36,829 nucleotides of DNA from Verrucomicrobiota bacterium (GTDB lineage: Bacteria; Verrucomicrobiota; Verrucomicrobiia; JAWXBN01): positions 1 through 36,829 of the forward strand of contig JAWXBN010000005.1 in the NCBI GenBank assembly GCA_034440155.1, in the 5' to 3' direction. The position numbers and the translations under genes were made by a program. The notes under the pieces are model-generated. The model saw only the letters and a list, made by a program, of their open reading frames with translations, made no database searches and was not told the origin of the DNA. How positions within the stretch are numbered: the stretch's first letter is position 1; the number at the start of each line of letters is the position of its first letter. Shown in pieces: positions 1 to 8,927 of this stretch.

Positions 1-76
1 CGGCAGCCGTACCCTGCGCGATGAGCGCATAACCAAGGGCCGCGAGGATGAGGGTTTTGATTATGTTTAATTTCAT
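1..76 (-). CDS. N-terminus of an exported protein (partial, runs off the window)
   Basis: An ATG at 76-74 on the minus strand opens a frame that stays open to the window edge (25 complete codons). The visible residues start MKLNIIKTLILAALGYAL and continue to an Ala-Gln-Gly-Thr-Ala-Ala stretch, a classic Sec signal peptide: short Lys-containing n-region, hydrophobic core and small residues for cleavage. An AGGA Shine-Dalgarno-like sequence lies about 8 bases upstream of the ATG, which supports this start. The mature protein is outside the window, so its function cannot be called. Confidence 0.6.
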   Translation of the reverse strand, partial: MKLNIIKTLILAALGYALIAQGTAA

Positions 77-152
77 ATTTTTTTCCTGTTGTGAAATTTG
101 ATTTTTATTACTCATATACGTCTAGATAAGTCGTTATTTAGGTTATTTTTTT

Positions 153-620
153 TTAGATTCCCGCCCCACCAATCAATCGATCAGAAAAAACCTCTTCATT
201 TGTCACGACTCGTCCCTGGAAAACATGGGCGAGGGTGGCTTGATCCATCAGGTTTGCTACATAATTCCTGATATCAAGCATGACCCTGCGGAACCGGCAA
301 ACGGGCTCCTGAGAGCATCTCTCGTATCCGCTGAATGAGACACAACCAAGGGGAGCCAAAATACCATCAAAATGCCTGACGATCTCACCGAGAGCAATTT
401 GCTCAGGGGGTTTAGCTAGAATGTAGCCGCCCTTTGTTCCGGGGATACTGTCAGCCCAACCCTTGGACTTTAAATCCAGCATGATGTGTTCGAGAAAACG
501 TTTGGGTATATCATTACGTCTGGCCAATTCACGAATCGGGATCGGTTGTTTAGATTCGTAATACTCGACAAGAGTAAATATGGCTCTCAGTGCATAATCT
601 GTTTTTTTAGATAACTTCAT
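153..620 (-). CDS. Rrf2/IscR-family transcriptional regulator
   Basis: A 155-residue Rrf2 protein. The start at 620 (MKLSKKTDYALRA) is chosen because the Rrf2 winged-helix domain begins exactly there; an upstream in-frame ATG only adds 18 unrelated residues and runs through the promoter. The N-terminal half has the family pattern: KTDYALRA, PIRELARRNDIPKRFLEHI and GWADSIPGTKGGYILAKPP. Three cysteines (C93, C102, C108; spacing C-x8-C-x5-C) lie where IscR, NsrR and RsrR bind an Fe-S cluster, so a redox, NO or iron-responsive repressor is likely (family knowledge). The target is unknown. The desaturase gene lies 74 bases upstream on the same strand, and a palindrome in that gap suggests autoregulation. 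One GCAAWTTGC copy lies at 394-402. Confidence 0.85.
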   Translation of the reverse strand: MKLSKKTDYALRAIFTLVEYYESKQPIPIRELARRNDIPKRFLEHIMLDLKSKGWADSIPGTKGGYILAKPPEQIALGEIVRHFDGILAPLGCVSFSGYERCSQEPVCRFRRVMLDIRNYVANLMDQATLAHVFQGRVVTNEEVFSDRLIGGAGI

Positions 621-633
621 AATAACGACCAGT

Positions 634-662
634 CTTATCGTATATAAGAAAAATAAAGTCAA
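634..662 (-). promoter_or_regulatory. Candidate promoter and palindromic operator of the Rrf2 gene
   Basis: Reading the minus strand, TTGACT (662-657) is followed after 17 bases by GATAAG (639-634), a weak sigma-70-like pair. A perfect inverted repeat CTTAT-N5-ATAAG (634-648) overlaps the -10 position. An operator at this place would let the Rrf2 protein repress itself, as is common in the family. The site is short and in AT-rich DNA, so chance is possible. Confidence 0.3.
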
Positions 663-694
663 GCAGTCATTCAAAAAGATTAAACATAAAAAAG

Positions 695-1774
695 TCAGGC
701 TTCCGACTTGGCTTCCAGTAACACTGACTCGTCACCGGCAATTTCGTAGGTATCATTTTCAGGGAGTTTGGCGAAAAATGAGTAACCGGGTTCCTGTTTC
801 TGGCGTTTTAATACCGCAAATATGCCTTTCCATGTTTCAACCAATCCACGTGGGCTCGCGGGGAGGTGGGCTTCCAGCGCCGTGTGCAATTTGCCTAGAT
901 TATAACAGGGAACGGAAGGATACATGTGGTGCTCGATATGATAATTCATCCTCCAATAAAGAAAGCTGGGAAAGGGATGGAGGATAAAGGTACGGCAGCA
1001 GAGGCGGAAGTCTGGAACATTTGGCGGGAGGCCAACGTGTTGCGGAAAACCGACAAAAAAAGCCAACCAGCTCCCGATAAAGGGAGCAAGAGTCACAAGC
1101 ACGATTAATGGCCAGAGATGAAAATAGATGAAGGCACCCAAGAGCAGGGCATTTCCGATCAGGATGAACCGTGACCAGTCGGCGAGGTCCTTGCGGAGCT
1201 TTAGATTGCTCTCAGGCATGATGAGGGGTTCCCAAGTCCCCTGCAATTTGCCGAAGGCATAACGGAGATTTGTCAGGACAGAAACCCTGAGGAGGTAGGT
1301 ATTAAAGATGAAGCTATTAAACCATGTCATGGGATTAACCGTAATCGGCTGGATAATCTCCTGATCGAGATCGTCGTATGTCGTGTATTGATGGTGTTTG
1401 ACGTGGCTAGCGCGGTAGTGATGGTAATTCCAGATGGTCAGGAAAGAAACGATCCTGATGGCCATATCATTCAGCCAAGGGGTTTTAAATGTGGATTTGT
1501 GACTGAGCTCGTGGATCGCCGCCGATGGTCCGAGGAAAGTATAAAATGTCCCGTGGATATAACACAGCAGGGCCGTCACATACCATGGCCACTGGTACCA
1601 AGAGTAATAAGCTAGAGCACCAGTGCAAAACACCAAGGCCAAGTGCCCGCCAAATTGCCACCAACCTTTGGCGTCACTCCGTTTCATGAGTTCGCTCATG
1701 ATCTTTTTATCGACGGGCACACGGTGCCATTTGATTTGTTCTTTTTCCGTGGGGGTAGCAGGTGCTGTGCTCAT
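695..1774 (-). CDS. Membrane fatty-acid desaturase family protein
   Basis: A 359-residue integral membrane di-iron desaturase or hydroxylase. The three histidine boxes are present: HELSH (88-92), HHYRASHVKHH (118-128) and HIEHH (279-283), with an additional QHVG at about 245. Hydrophobic stretches at about 42-80, 105-117 and 202-242 fit the usual four-helix topology with the histidine boxes on the cytoplasmic side. Family members introduce double bonds into acyl chains or hydroxylate lipids or carotenoids; the substrate cannot be read from sequence. The ATG at 1774 has no obvious ribosome binding site. The gene sits 17 bases downstream of lysA on the same strand and probably shares its transcript. 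Two GCAAWTTGC copies (886-894, 1243-1251) each encode Lys-Leu. Confidence 0.85.
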   Translation of the reverse strand: MSTAPATPTEKEQIKWHRVPVDKKIMSELMKRSDAKGWWQFGGHLALVFCTGALAYYSWYQWPWYVTALLCYIHGTFYTFLGPSAAIHELSHKSTFKTPWLNDMAIRIVSFLTIWNYHHYRASHVKHHQYTTYDDLDQEIIQPITVNPMTWFNSFIFNTYLLRVSVLTNLRYAFGKLQGTWEPLIMPESNLKLRKDLADWSRFILIGNALLLGAFIYFHLWPLIVLVTLAPFIGSWLAFFVGFPQHVGLPPNVPDFRLCCRTFILHPFPSFLYWRMNYHIEHHMYPSVPCYNLGKLHTALEAHLPASPRGLVETWKGIFAVLKRQKQEPGYSFFAKLPENDTYEIAGDESVLLEAKSEA

Positions 1775-1791
1775 GATATAATATATTGTTA

Positions 1792-3078
1792 CTAGACTTT
1801 TTCGCCTTCGATTAAATCTTGGAAGCTTTGCCGAGTACGGATCACACGGGCTTTGCCTCCATCGACGAGGATTTCAGCGGGGAGGGGACGGGAGTTATAA
1901 TTCCCGCCCATGACAAAACCGTAGGCACCGGCACTCATGATCGAAAGTAATTCCCCCTCTTTTGGCGCGGGCAATTTGCGGTCGTGGGCAAAACAATCGC
2001 CACTCTCGCAGACAGGGCCGACGATATCGGCCACGACCTGTTTTGAGGAGGACTTTTTGACTGGGATAATCTCGTGGAAACTATCATAGAGAGCCGGGCG
2101 GATCAGATCATTCATGGCCGCATCAACGATGACGAAATTTTTAATCCCTGTCTTTTTGACGAATTGGACTTCTGTCAGGAGTACCCCGGCATTTCCGGCA
2201 ATAAAACGGCCGGGCTCAATCACGATTTTTACTCCGAGTGGTTTGAGCAGGGGAATCAAATGATCAGCGTATTCTTGTGGAGTCAGGAATTTTTTGGATT
2301 CCTTGCCCTTCCACCATTTCGGCTCAGCACTGGCCAGCGCGTGATCATAAACGATTTCGATCCCGCCGCCGATATCAAATGTTTTAAAGGTGGCATGTTT
2401 GCCTTTGAGGTCTTTGACCAAGGGAATGACTTTTTTGACGGCGGCGACAAAGGGTTTTACATCGCCGATGCGAGAGCCGATATGCATCTGCAGGCCGTAA
2501 ATCTCAATATGGGATAATTTTGCCGCATGGGCATAAACGGCGGGAACCTGCTCAAAAGCGATTCCAAATTTATTTTCATAAGTGCCCGTGGTGATTTTTT
2601 TATGTCCGCCGGCCTCGACATTAGGATTCACCCGGACAGCGATGCGGGCTTTTGTGCGCAATTTGCGTGCGACTTTATTTATCCTGTCGAGCTCGGGCAA
2701 GCTCTCGACATTAAAGCAGCCGATATCCCGTTTGAGTGCGTACTCGATTTCAGCTTCAGTTTTTCCGACCCCGGCAAAAACACATTTACGGACATCCCCG
2801 CCGGCTTTTTCGACACGGAAAATCTCCCCGGCACTCACGGTGTCAAATCCCCCGCCCAGTCGCGCAATTTGCTTCAAAAGCGCGAGATTAGAATTCGCCT
2901 TCATGGCGTAACAAACCTGGTGATCCAGAGGTGAAAGGGCTTTGTCTAATTTTTGATAATGGTCTTGGAAGGTCGCTAAAGAATATACGTAGAGCGGTGT
3001 GCCATGTTTTTTAGCCAGTGCGGCCAGAGAAACATTTTCACAATGGAGTACAGCGCCTTTATAACGGAATGAATGCAT
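1792..3078 (-). CDS. lysA: Diaminopimelate decarboxylase
   Basis: A 428-residue fold-type III PLP enzyme that decarboxylates meso-diaminopimelate to L-lysine, the last step of lysine synthesis. The PLP lysine is K60 in YAMKANSNLALL. The glycine-rich phosphate loop is at about 237-239 (DIGGGIEIVY), EPGR is at 288-291, and the active-site CESGD at 357-361 belongs to the second subunit's contribution in the dimer. Length and motif order match LysA rather than arginine or ornithine decarboxylases. argH lies 68 bases upstream on the same strand, so the two amino-acid genes may be co-transcribed. Three GCAAWTTGC copies lie in the gene (1971, 2658, 2864). Confidence 0.95.
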   Translation of the reverse strand: MHSFRYKGAVLHCENVSLAALAKKHGTPLYVYSLATFQDHYQKLDKALSPLDHQVCYAMKANSNLALLKQIARLGGGFDTVSAGEIFRVEKAGGDVRKCVFAGVGKTEAEIEYALKRDIGCFNVESLPELDRINKVARKLRTKARIAVRVNPNVEAGGHKKITTGTYENKFGIAFEQVPAVYAHAAKLSHIEIYGLQMHIGSRIGDVKPFVAAVKKVIPLVKDLKGKHATFKTFDIGGGIEIVYDHALASAEPKWWKGKESKKFLTPQEYADHLIPLLKPLGVKIVIEPGRFIAGNAGVLLTEVQFVKKTGIKNFVIVDAAMNDLIRPALYDSFHEIIPVKKSSSKQVVADIVGPVCESGDCFAHDRKLPAPKEGELLSIMSAGAYGFVMGGNYNSRPLPAEILVDGGKARVIRTRQSFQDLIEGEKV

Positions 3079-3146
3079 AGGGGCGCAATTTATAGCGTTC
3101 CTGCTGCAAATTGCAATCGCACTTTGAGAGCAAAAAGGAAGAAAGT

Positions 3147-4529
3147 TTAATCGTTATATCCTTCACGCCGCATCAGCTCTTCCCACCGGTGTAATTGGTC
3201 ATCGACATTTTTAAATGACGGTGCCCCAGTGACTGTACGGGCTGTGATCGAGGCTTTTACTGTCAAGATTTTCTGAATATCTTCATCGAAAGCGACGGAA
3301 AATTCTTTCATTTCCTCGATCTGCAAGTCTGTTAATGCCTTACCGGTCTCTACGCAGCGACCGACCATTTTCCCGATAATCTCGTGGGCATTCCTGAAAG
3401 GAACCCCCTTTTTGACCAGATAGTCAGCCATGTCGGTAGCCAGAAGCATCGCATCATTAACCGCTTTCTTGATGCGGGACTCATGAACGTAAACGGTCTC
3501 GATCATTTTGGATAAAACATTCAGCCCGGACTTCACCGTGTCCACTGAGTCAAATACGGCTTCCTTGTCCTCCTGCATGTCGCGGTTGTACGTCATGGGT
3601 AAACCCTTCATCGTGGTCAGAAGCGACAAGAGGTTTCCGAAGAGTCGACCTGTCTTACCACGGGCGAGCTCGGCGATATCGGGGTTTTTCTTCTGGGGCA
3701 TCAGGCTTGAACCCGTGCTATAAGCGTCGTTGAGGACGATGAATTTGAATTCCGAGGAAGCCCAGAGAATGATGTCTTCACACATACGGGAAATATGGAC
3801 TCCGATGATCGCGATGTCTGAAAGGACCTCCATAAAGAAATCTCGGTCACTGACGGCATCCATACTATTTTTAGTGACATCACTAAAGTCCAGCAGCTTG
3901 GCGACCATTTCGCGGTTGACGGCAATGGTGCTTCCCGCGATGGCGCCGGAGCCTAAAGGCATATAATTGATCCGTTTGGAGGCATCTTGAAGGCGGTTAA
4001 AGTCGCGGTCAAACATCTCGACATAGGCGAGTAGGTGATGGGCAAAAAGAACGGGTTGGGCGCGTTGGAGGTGGGTATAACCGGGCATGACGAGTGTGTC
4101 ATACTTGCGTCCGAGCCCGACCAAGGATTTTTGCATGCGCCGCAGGTGACGCTGGATTTCCTTGACCTCAAAGCGGATGTAGAGGCGTGCGTCCAGAGCG
4201 ACTTGGTCATTACGGCTGCGGGCCGTGTGGAGTTTACCCCCGACCGGACCTATCTTTTTGATCAAGGCCGCCTCGATATTCATGTGAATGTCTTCGAGTG
4301 AAGGATCAAATTCGAATTTATCAGCTTTAATCTCATCACGGATGGCATGGAGTCCGCCGATGATGGTATCCCTTTCTATTGCTGTGAGAATCCCGATATC
4401 CGCCAGCATGGCTGCATGGGCGACACTTCCCTGGATATCATAAGGGTAGAGTCTCCAATCATAGGAGATAGATTCCGTGTAATCCCTGACTTCATCAGCC
4501 GTCTTTTCTTTAAATCTTCCGTGCCACAT
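3147..4529 (-). CDS. argH: Argininosuccinate lyase
   Basis: A 460-residue member of the fumarase/aspartase superfamily that cleaves argininosuccinate to arginine and fumarate. The three conserved blocks are visible: TARSRNDQ (102-109), the YTHLQRAQP block (151-159) containing the catalytic-region histidine, and the signature SSLMPQKKNPD (274-284) with the catalytic serine loop. The length is normal for the family. It is the first gene of a minus-strand run argH-lysA-desaturase-Rrf2. A divergent membrane-protein gene starts 118 bases upstream, so the AT-rich stretch 4530-4647 must hold promoters for both directions; no convincing pair of boxes could be fixed there. Confidence 0.96.
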   Translation of the reverse strand: MWHGRFKEKTADEVRDYTESISYDWRLYPYDIQGSVAHAAMLADIGILTAIERDTIIGGLHAIRDEIKADKFEFDPSLEDIHMNIEAALIKKIGPVGGKLHTARSRNDQVALDARLYIRFEVKEIQRHLRRMQKSLVGLGRKYDTLVMPGYTHLQRAQPVLFAHHLLAYVEMFDRDFNRLQDASKRINYMPLGSGAIAGSTIAVNREMVAKLLDFSDVTKNSMDAVSDRDFFMEVLSDIAIIGVHISRMCEDIILWASSEFKFIVLNDAYSTGSSLMPQKKNPDIAELARGKTGRLFGNLLSLLTTMKGLPMTYNRDMQEDKEAVFDSVDTVKSGLNVLSKMIETVYVHESRIKKAVNDAMLLATDMADYLVKKGVPFRNAHEIIGKMVGRCVETGKALTDLQIEEMKEFSVAFDEDIQKILTVKASITARTVTGAPSFKNVDDQLHRWEELMRREGYND

Positions 4530-4647
4530 AAGAAGCTTAATTTATCTTGAAAGACGGCTTTGAAAAGGTCTTTTTCGTTACTTTCTATAAAAAATATAAA
4601 AATAGTATTTTCAAGAGGCCGAGTAACGCTAAATTGCGGTTCCCTTT

Positions 4648-5337
4648 ATGTTACGATTAAAAATACATGAGTGGTTGGTTTTCTTTGTGATGATCGCTGC
4701 GATTGCCGGGTTTTTCATGCCCTGGGCTAAAATTAATTTCCTGCCCAGTCTGGCTTTGGAAAGGATGGCTGAGAAAGTCGCCCATGACCTCGGCAGTAAA
4801 AATGATTTCTATTTGAAGGATTTTTTTGTCATGAAAGAGTATGAGCTCAGGGCTGCCAATGCTGATTTATGGAAAGGAATGAGTGGATTCCAGCTACCCG
4901 CCATAGTCAATAAAAGAAATACAGATGGGTTAATGGCGAACTTAGCACTACAGGCATTATTCGGACATAAAGGCACGGAGCAAAAGGCTTTACTGGTGTA
5001 CGCTTATCCCTTGATCGTGGTGGCTTCATTCCTGATGTTAATATCTGTCCAGAAAAATAGGCGGCTTTTATTAATTCCATCTGTACTCGCCTTGGTTTTC
5101 TACTTTTGGACGCGCTATAGGATTATCACGACAGAGCTGGAACGCTCCGTCTTGCAATTACAAATCGGGTGGGGACTCTGGATTTGCTTATATAGCCTGC
5201 TCGTGACCGGGATACTCATGTTCTTGTTTGCATTTGCCCCGGCTCGGTTAATGGGTGGTGCAGGAAAGAAAAGTAAAGGAAAAGTCAAATCTACGACGGA
5301 AAATGATGAGGCTACTCCTAGGAAGAAAAAGAAATAG
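4648..5337 (+). CDS. Small membrane protein, function unknown
   Basis: A 229-residue protein that I do not recognise. It has a hydrophobic segment at 9-27, a soluble, probably periplasmic loop at about 28-115, then three hydrophobic segments near 117-135, 140-156 and 172-196. The cytoplasmic tail is very lysine-rich (GKKSKGKVKS and PRKKKK). It ends two bases before the start of the MFS transporter gene, so the two are surely co-transcribed and may act together. The topology (N-terminal helix, extracytoplasmic loop, three helices, basic tail) gives no catalytic clue. Confidence 0.7.
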   Translation: MLRLKIHEWLVFFVMIAAIAGFFMPWAKINFLPSLALERMAEKVAHDLGSKNDFYLKDFFVMKEYELRAANADLWKGMSGFQLPAIVNKRNTDGLMANLALQALFGHKGTEQKALLVYAYPLIVVASFLMLISVQKNRRLLLIPSVLALVFYFWTRYRIITTELERSVLQLQIGWGLWICLYSLLVTGILMFLFAFAPARLMGGAGKKSKGKVKSTTENDEATPRKKKK

Positions 5338-5339
5338 TT

Positions 5340-6683
5340 ATGGGAAAGAAGGAATCCCAAAGTTTTCGCTCAGTTTTAGCTGTCAATGATTTCAGGAATC
5401 TGTGGTTTGGCCAGATTATCTCCTCTGTCGGTGACCGATTTTACCAATTTGCCCTTCTGAGTATTATTTTTGGAATGGATGCCGGACAAAAAACAGGGCC
5501 AGAAGCCGCAAGGATTCTCTTTTTCAGCTTGTTACCGGCAGTCGTTTTTGGACCGTTTTTAGGAATCCTCTGTGACTGTTTTGATCGGAAAAAAATCATG
5601 ATTTTTTCGGATATCGTCAGGGCTGTTTTGGTTCTGACGATTCCTTTCATTTGGATTCAAACAGGTTCACTCGTGGGCGTGTACGGCATTCTATTCTTGA
5701 TGGGAACCATGTCTGCGGCTTTTATTCCGGCGCGACAATCAGCTTTACCTTCGCTTGTGGAGGCGAAGCACCTTGTCGTGGCAAACTCCCTTGCAGCCGC
5801 CGTCGGCGTCATCGCAAATTGCGTGGGTGTAACGATTAGTACGGTTTATACCGCTCTATTCCCGGCAGCAGCGGGTGCTTACAGTGGATTTATCATTAAT
5901 TCCCTGGCTCTTTTTTCGTCCGCGGTTTTTCTATGGAAAATCAAGACCGACCTGAAGCCCCTCCGTCATGAACACCCTTTTGAATCCGTCTGGAGTGAGT
6001 TAAAATTTGGGCTTAAAGCCATTATTGAAGACCGCCTGATCCTGACCATGACCGCGATTTTCGGGTTATTTGCTTTTGTGCTGGGACTCTTTGTGCCGAT
6101 TGTCCTGAGCTTCTTATCGGCTACTGGCGGGATTAATTATGAGGGTTGGCACGAATTAGTGATCCGTGGGACCGACCTGATTGAGGCCATTGGTTTTAAG
6201 CGCCCCACGATCCAGATGGAGAATCTGGCTCTTGGCATCTTGACCGCTGCAATGGCGGTCGGATTAGGGACTGGAATCATCCTTGTCGCCAAGAAAAAGA
6301 AAATCTCTCACGCATCAGCATTGCCTTACTTTAGTCTTTTAATGATGGGGGTTTTCTTCTGTGCCATGGCTAATACCCAGAGTTACACGGCACTCTTTGT
6401 GATTGTAATCCTGTTGGGATTTTTTACGGGCGGGGTGGTAATACCGATTGATACCCGTTTACAACTCCATGTCCCGGACAAATTGCGCGGACGTGTGTTT
6501 TCCGCCCGGCAAATGGTTTTTAATTCGATCCTACTCTTGGCCCAACTCTTTTTGATCACCGGCACACTCTTCTCCATTTTTGGTCCGGCGAACCTCCTTT
6601 TCGCTCTCGGGATCATGACTGTCAGTGTCTCAATCATCGCCTTTGTGGTGACGCCAAATAATTTGCGCAGTGGCCGGTTCTAA
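5340..6683 (+). CDS. Major facilitator superfamily transporter (MFS_3/EntS-like exporter)
   Basis: A 447-residue polytopic protein with about 12 hydrophobic segments. The opening, NDFRNLWFGQIISSVGDRFY, is typical of the MFS_3 exporter group related to the enterobactin exporter EntS and to macrolide-efflux proteins. The loop motif between helices 2 and 3 reads GILCDCFDRKKIMIFSD, the MFS 'G-x3-D-x2-R-R/K' signature. A loop of about 50 residues in the middle (around 258-310) is longer than usual. Substrate unknown; export is likely from the subfamily. It follows the unknown membrane protein by two bases. One GCAAWTTGC copy at 5814-5822 encodes Ala-Asn-Cys. Confidence 0.85.
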   Translation: MGKKESQSFRSVLAVNDFRNLWFGQIISSVGDRFYQFALLSIIFGMDAGQKTGPEAARILFFSLLPAVVFGPFLGILCDCFDRKKIMIFSDIVRAVLVLTIPFIWIQTGSLVGVYGILFLMGTMSAAFIPARQSALPSLVEAKHLVVANSLAAAVGVIANCVGVTISTVYTALFPAAAGAYSGFIINSLALFSSAVFLWKIKTDLKPLRHEHPFESVWSELKFGLKAIIEDRLILTMTAIFGLFAFVLGLFVPIVLSFLSATGGINYEGWHELVIRGTDLIEAIGFKRPTIQMENLALGILTAAMAVGLGTGIILVAKKKKISHASALPYFSLLMMGVFFCAMANTQSYTALFVIVILLGFFTGGVVIPIDTRLQLHVPDKLRGRVFSARQMVFNSILLLAQLFLITGTLFSIFGPANLLFALGIMTVSVSIIAFVVTPNNLRSGRF

Positions 6684-6840
6684 TTTTACAAAATCCCAGA
6701 TAATGAAACGGGGATCGAGTCAAACAGGGGTGATACTTTAAAAAAATGTTTTAGAGAGTGGTGGACGGTTAAGTCAAAAAGTCTTTGGCATTTTTCAATG
6801 CTTGTATTGGCCGAGTCCTTGTGAGTATCTCAAACGTGAG

Positions 6841-7167
6841 ATGTCACGAAAAAGAGGGACTTACAAGGCTAATGGTATGGGGAGTGGAAGATCCGGATCT
6901 TTACCATTGCTGGCTCACCATGATGATTTACTCAAGGTTATTACTGTAATTGCCGCAGGGGTTATACTCGTCTCTGCTTTAGCTTATGGATTCTTGGAGC
7001 TATATTGGCGTACTCCCATTCGTTTCCGTCATGGCCTTTTTCTTAAAGGGGTGCCTTTTCGCCAAGAAACCCTTATCGGAGCCGTTCACCGCTCCAATCA
7101 ACCACTCGTGTGGAATCTCATCATTGATACGGCGTTATTAAATCAAGGGGATATTAGGTTTTCCTGA
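6841..7167 (+). CDS. Hypothetical one-helix membrane protein
   Basis: A frame of 108 codons from the ATG at 6841 (MSRKRGTYKANG), which has a GTGAG directly upstream; an in-frame ATG at 6802 would add 13 residues. There is one strong hydrophobic helix at about 31-51 between a basic N-terminus and a C-terminal part (RTPIRFRHGLF through to DTALLNQGDIRFS) that would be extracytoplasmic. I recognise no family. The 3' end overlaps the end of the convergent hemH by 14 bases. Coding status is moderately supported by the clean helix and basic flank only. Confidence 0.5.
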   Translation: MSRKRGTYKANGMGSGRSGSLPLLAHHDDLLKVITVIAAGVILVSALAYGFLELYWRTPIRFRHGLFLKGVPFRQETLIGAVHRSNQPLVWNLIIDTALLNQGDIRFS

Positions 7168-8182
7168 CCAAATCGACAACAGCATCCACCCAGTCGTCGT
7201 TGCTATTCAGGCTGGGGATCAGTTGCAAGTCTTCACCCCCGGCGTGGGTGAACTCTTCTTTCCCACGAACGGCGATTTCTTCAAGAGTTTCTAAACAATC
7301 GCAGACAAATGAAAGGCAGAAGACCAGAAGCCGTTTTTTACCCTTTTTACCGAGTTCCTTAAAAACTTCGTCAGTGTAAGGTTTGATCCAAGGACTACTC
7401 CCGAGGCGGGATTGGAATGTGATTTTATATTGGTCCGGCGAGAGTCCTAGTTCACGGGCAATTTGCCGTGTAGTCTCAAAACATTGGGCCCGATAACAAA
7501 AACGGTTTGCATCGGAGATTTCTGCACAGCAGGTATCATCCCTCTTCAGGCAATATCCGGTTTGTCCTTCGCTCTTGGTAATATGGCGTTCGGGCAGTCC
7601 GTGATAACTGAAAACAAAGAAATCGGGTTTGAACTGCGCAATTTGCTCCCGCGCGCAATTTGCGTAGGCCGTGATAGTTTTTGGATCGTGGTAGAAGGGG
7701 GGGACGACTTTGACAAAAGGGGTATTCCAGAGGGAATTTACCACTTCTAATGCCCGCTGGATGGCGGAACCCGTCGATGAAGAGGCATATTGGGGAAAGA
7801 GCGGGAAAATGGTGAGTTCATCGACTCCGGTGGCAGCCAAGGCTTTGAGTTTTGATTCAATGGAGGGGGAGCCATATCTCATCGCATAGGCGACTGTGTA
7901 GTCGGGTAATTTTTCGGTGACTTTCCGGCAGAGGTCATCGGTGTGGAAGAGCAGGGGAGATCCCCGTTCCGTCCAGATGGTGGCATAAGCTTCGGCACTT
8001 TTTTTCGGGCGGAAAGGCAGGATAAAAAGATTCAGGAGAAACCAACGGCCCAATGGGGAAATGTCGATGACACGCGGGTCGGAGAGGAATTGCGCCAGAT
8101 AAGGACGGACTTTTTCAGCGGTGGGTGCTTCAGGAGTCCCGAGGTTAACCAAGAGCAGACCTTTTTTGCGGGGAGTATTCAT
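7154..8182 (-). CDS. hemH: Ferrochelatase
   Basis: A 342-residue ferrochelatase inserting iron into a porphyrin in the last steps of haem synthesis. The ATG at 8182 (MNTPRKKGLLLVNLGTPEAP) is chosen because the family begins here and it follows the trhO stop by one base. The catalytic histidine is H194 in FSYHGLPERH, the conserved glutamate E298 in CDCLETLEEI, and FQSRLGSSPWIKPYT (256-270) is the substrate-cleft motif. A cysteine-rich insertion (C211, C218, C219, C229, C234) follows the catalytic histidine, with C289, C294 and C296 near the C-terminus; some bacterial ferrochelatases hold an Fe-S cluster in this way. Three GCAAWTTGC copies occur, two of them only 8 bases apart (7638-7646, 7655-7663). 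Confidence 0.95.
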   Translation of the reverse strand: MNTPRKKGLLLVNLGTPEAPTAEKVRPYLAQFLSDPRVIDISPLGRWFLLNLFILPFRPKKSAEAYATIWTERGSPLLFHTDDLCRKVTEKLPDYTVAYAMRYGSPSIESKLKALAATGVDELTIFPLFPQYASSSTGSAIQRALEVVNSLWNTPFVKVVPPFYHDPKTITAYANCAREQIAQFKPDFFVFSYHGLPERHITKSEGQTGYCLKRDDTCCAEISDANRFCYRAQCFETTRQIARELGLSPDQYKITFQSRLGSSPWIKPYTDEVFKELGKKGKKRLLVFCLSFVCDCLETLEEIAVRGKEEFTHAGGEDLQLIPSLNSNDDWVDAVVDLVRKT

Positions 8183-8183
8183 A

Positions 8184-8927
8184 TCAGACCCAAATCTTCC
8201 CGACGTAGCTGCCGATTTCAAGCTTGTCTTTCACGGTAGCACGTTTATCGAAGACAAAACATTCCCCTTCCCAGAGGCTTTTTTCCGGCGGGATATCTTC
8301 TAAATATTTAAGGATCCCGCCTTTAAGATGGTAAACTTCCTTAAACCCTTTTTTGAGCATGTAAGAGCTGGCTTTTTCGCAACGGATGCCGCCAGTGCAG
8401 AACATGGCGACTTTTTTATGTTTCGCGGGATCGAGGTTCTCCTCCACGTATTTGGGGAATTGGCTAAAGTGATGTGTTTGAGGATCGAGTGCCCCTTTGA
8501 ATGTGCCTAGTTCATATTCGTATTCATTACGTGTATCGATGACGACGACTTCTGGGTCGCTAATGACTTGGTTCCATTCCTCGCTATTGAGATATTTCCC
8601 CACGATTTTGGCAGGATTAGCATCCCTGCAACGCATGGTCACAATTTCATTTTTAATTTGGATTTTGAGTTTGTAGAAGGGTTTGAATGGAGACACGGAT
8701 GTTTTATATTCAATCTCGCCGAATCCAAGGTCTTGAATCGCATATTTGAGGGCGTCCAAAACATCGACCTGACTCCCGGCGATAGTTCCATTGATTCCTT
8801 CCCCAGCGATCAGCACTTTTCCGACCATTCCCCGGGCCTTGCAGAATTCCTTGAAAGCAAGTTGCCTGTCCTCGGGGTTCGGGACTTCGATAAATTTATA
8901 AAATGCGGCAATAAAGTATTCGGACAT
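8184..8927 (-). CDS. trhO: tRNA uridine hydroxylation/rhodanese-domain protein (TrhO/YceA, UPF0176)
   Basis: A 247-residue protein: an N-terminal UPF0176 domain (about 1-100, AFYKF, GEGINGTIAG) and a rhodanese domain (about 115-215). The rhodanese active-site loop is CTGGIRC (177-183), and DTRNEYEYELGTF (131-143) is the family's conserved acidic block. TrhO proteins help form 5-hydroxyuridine at tRNA position 34 (family knowledge). The ATG at 8927 is preferred because MSEYFIAAFYKF is the family N-terminus; a TTG at 8987 would add 20 residues and overlap the glycerol-operon leader. hemH begins one base after the stop, so the genes are translationally close. Confidence 0.88.
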   Translation of the reverse strand: MSEYFIAAFYKFIEVPNPEDRQLAFKEFCKARGMVGKVLIAGEGINGTIAGSQVDVLDALKYAIQDLGFGEIEYKTSVSPFKPFYKLKIQIKNEIVTMRCRDANPAKIVGKYLNSEEWNQVISDPEVVVIDTRNEYEYELGTFKGALDPQTHHFSQFPKYVEENLDPAKHKKVAMFCTGGIRCEKASSYMLKKGFKEVYHLKGGILKYLEDIPPEKSLWEGECFVFDKRATVKDKLEIGSYVGKIWV

